A stretch of DNA of 5,075 nucleotides from Gammaproteobacteria bacterium (GTDB lineage Bacteria > Pseudomonadota > Gammaproteobacteria > CAISUE01). Where the stretch lies: positions 1-5,075 of the forward strand of contig CANCKG010000076.1 of assembly GCA_947378515.1 (NCBI GenBank), read 5' to 3'. The position numbers and the translations under genes are program-made. The notes beneath the pieces are model-generated. The model was not told the origin of the DNA, did not search any database, and saw only the letters and a program-made list of their open reading frames with translations. Positions 4,665 to 5,075 of the stretch are shown here, piece by piece (position 1 is the first letter of the stretch; every line of letters starts with the position of its first letter).

Positions 4665-4723
4665 AAAGTAATTAATAACGAAATAAAGAAATTAATGAAG
4701 AAAGAAAGTAATAAAGTAATTAA
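4665..4723 (+). repeat. AT-rich phased direct repeats upstream of kfrA (candidate operator or iteron-like array)
   Basis: AAAGTAATTAA occurs at 4665-4675 and 4713-4723, a one-mismatch version AAAGAAATTAA at 4685-4695, and the core AAAGTAAT at 4705-4712 in direct tandem with the last copy. Starts at 4665, 4685 and 4705 are exactly 20 bp apart, near two helical turns, which puts the copies on one DNA face. The block is very A-rich on the plus strand. Its place just upstream of a KfrA-like gene suggests KfrA operators or a plasmid partition or replication site. Because the tract has low complexity, part of the repetition may be chance. Confidence 0.5.
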
Positions 4724-4749
4724 CTATAAAGTAAAGTGTAAAAGGGCAG

Positions 4750-4863
4750 GTGGTGCGGCGATGTGTAGAGTCCAATGAACAGCTGGCTGTTAGTGATTAC
4801 TTTATGAGTATTGCGTTATTGGGTTTGAAGGGTAAAGCGGCTTATGATGCACGATGGGAATAA
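4750..4863 (+). pseudogene. Possible gene fragment (37 codons), broken by stop/frameshift
   Basis: A plus-strand frame from GTG 4750 to TAA 4861-4863 translates to a protein-like sequence containing CVESNEQLAVSDYFMSIA and KGKAAYDARWE. A second short open stretch in the same orientation follows (4867-4926, including LVEGDCEHVFQCMKLN) and ends just before the 147-bp repeat. Together they look like the remains of one gene damaged by a frameshift or stop and cut by the mobile element. No Shine-Dalgarno site is convincing and no family is recognised. Confidence 0.25.
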
Positions 4864-4928
4864 GTAGCGATTGGCTTTAGTTGAGGGCGATTGTGAACAT
4901 GTATTTCAATGCATGAAGCTTAATTGAA

Positions 4929-5075
4929 GACTATGCAAGCTTTCTTCTGTAAATTTGGATTTAACTTTTTAAAACCCATCACGTTTTATTGAATCGCTAA
5001 AGCTCTTCTCACTACAAACTTCACTTTTGAACTGTTTTTTTCTACCAGCATTGATTTCCCCGATATTTTCACTTT
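4929..5075 (-). repeat. Right copy of the 147-bp inverted terminal repeat
   Basis: This is the exact inverted partner of positions 2-148, including the seven-base A/T run and the GCATAGTC boundary. It carries the same two inward-open frames on the minus strand, with stops ending at 4986 and 4969. The bases just inside it differ from those inside the left copy, which places the element boundary at or within a few bases of 4929. Only one flank of each copy is visible, so a target-site duplication cannot be tested. The arrangement fits two copies of one IS in opposite orientation bounding the window, or a composite transposon. A natural linear-plasmid terminus is less likely because the repeat looks like a coding 3' end. 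Confidence 0.8.

Larger units (their letters stand above)
4616..4928. other. 313-bp upstream region between kfrA and the right inverted repeat
   Basis: The kfrA-proximal part (about 4636-4740) is extremely AT-rich and holds the kfrA promoter candidate and the phased repeats. The distal part (about 4745-4928) has ordinary GC and holds a short open plus-strand frame (4750-4863) plus a second short open stretch (4867-4926), a possible decayed gene. The near-palindrome AACAGC-TG-GCTGTT lies at 4778-4791. No replication initiator gene is present, so an origin here would depend on a Rep protein encoded elsewhere. Confidence 0.5.

Noticed and set aside
1..5075. Complete linear plasmid or phage genome with terminal inverted repeats
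   Set aside because: No replication initiator, terminal-protein or telomere-resolvase gene is present, and the repeats look like the coding 3' end of an IS rather than a telomere. It cannot be fully excluded without flanking reads.

Overview
This 5,075-bp window reads as a piece of a mosaic accessory replicon, most likely a plasmid, from a proteobacterium, probably a gammaproteobacterium. The evidence is moderate-to-low GC, strong AAGGAG-type ribosome binding sites, E. coli-like sigma-70 promoters, a KfrA-type plasmid DNA-binding protein and an ISL3-family transposase remnant. No rRNA, tRNA, CRISPR array or replication initiator gene is visible. Species cannot be assigned.

The window is bounded by a perfect 147-bp inverted repeat (2-148 and 4929-5075). 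It looks like the 3' end of one multicopy mobile element present twice in opposite orientation, so the window is probably the unique sequence between two copies, or the inside of a composite element. Inside the left copy lies the last third of an ISL3 transposase with its right terminal repeat (147-444), cut off exactly at the 147-bp repeat. A short open fragment (445-507) follows and may be the tail of a gene that the IS interrupted.

The left half (539-2643, plus strand) is a compact three-gene operon behind a perfect 15-bp-arm palindrome. It encodes a winged-HTH protein (591-1130), an overlapping AbiEii/MenT-like nucleotidyltransferase (1111-1809) and a calcineurin-like metallophosphoesterase (1837-2643). 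The first two genes resemble a toxin-antitoxin or abortive-infection pair. The phosphoesterase may be an added hydrolytic arm, possibly one that removes what the transferase adds. This is the most interesting content of the window.

The right half is on the minus strand and looks like plasmid maintenance. A short KfrA-like coiled-coil protein (4049-4615) is followed at 28 bp by a small three-helix membrane protein (3592-4020). A separately promoted 157-aa protein with a possible ribbon-helix-helix domain comes next (2981-3454). Upstream of kfrA is an AT-rich tract with AAAGTAATTAA-type repeats spaced at about 20 bp, a candidate KfrA operator array or iteron-like site.

The two halves converge on a 337-bp spacer (2644-2980) that holds a short hairpin, a larger imperfect inverted structure and a 48-codon minus-strand ORF of unknown meaning.
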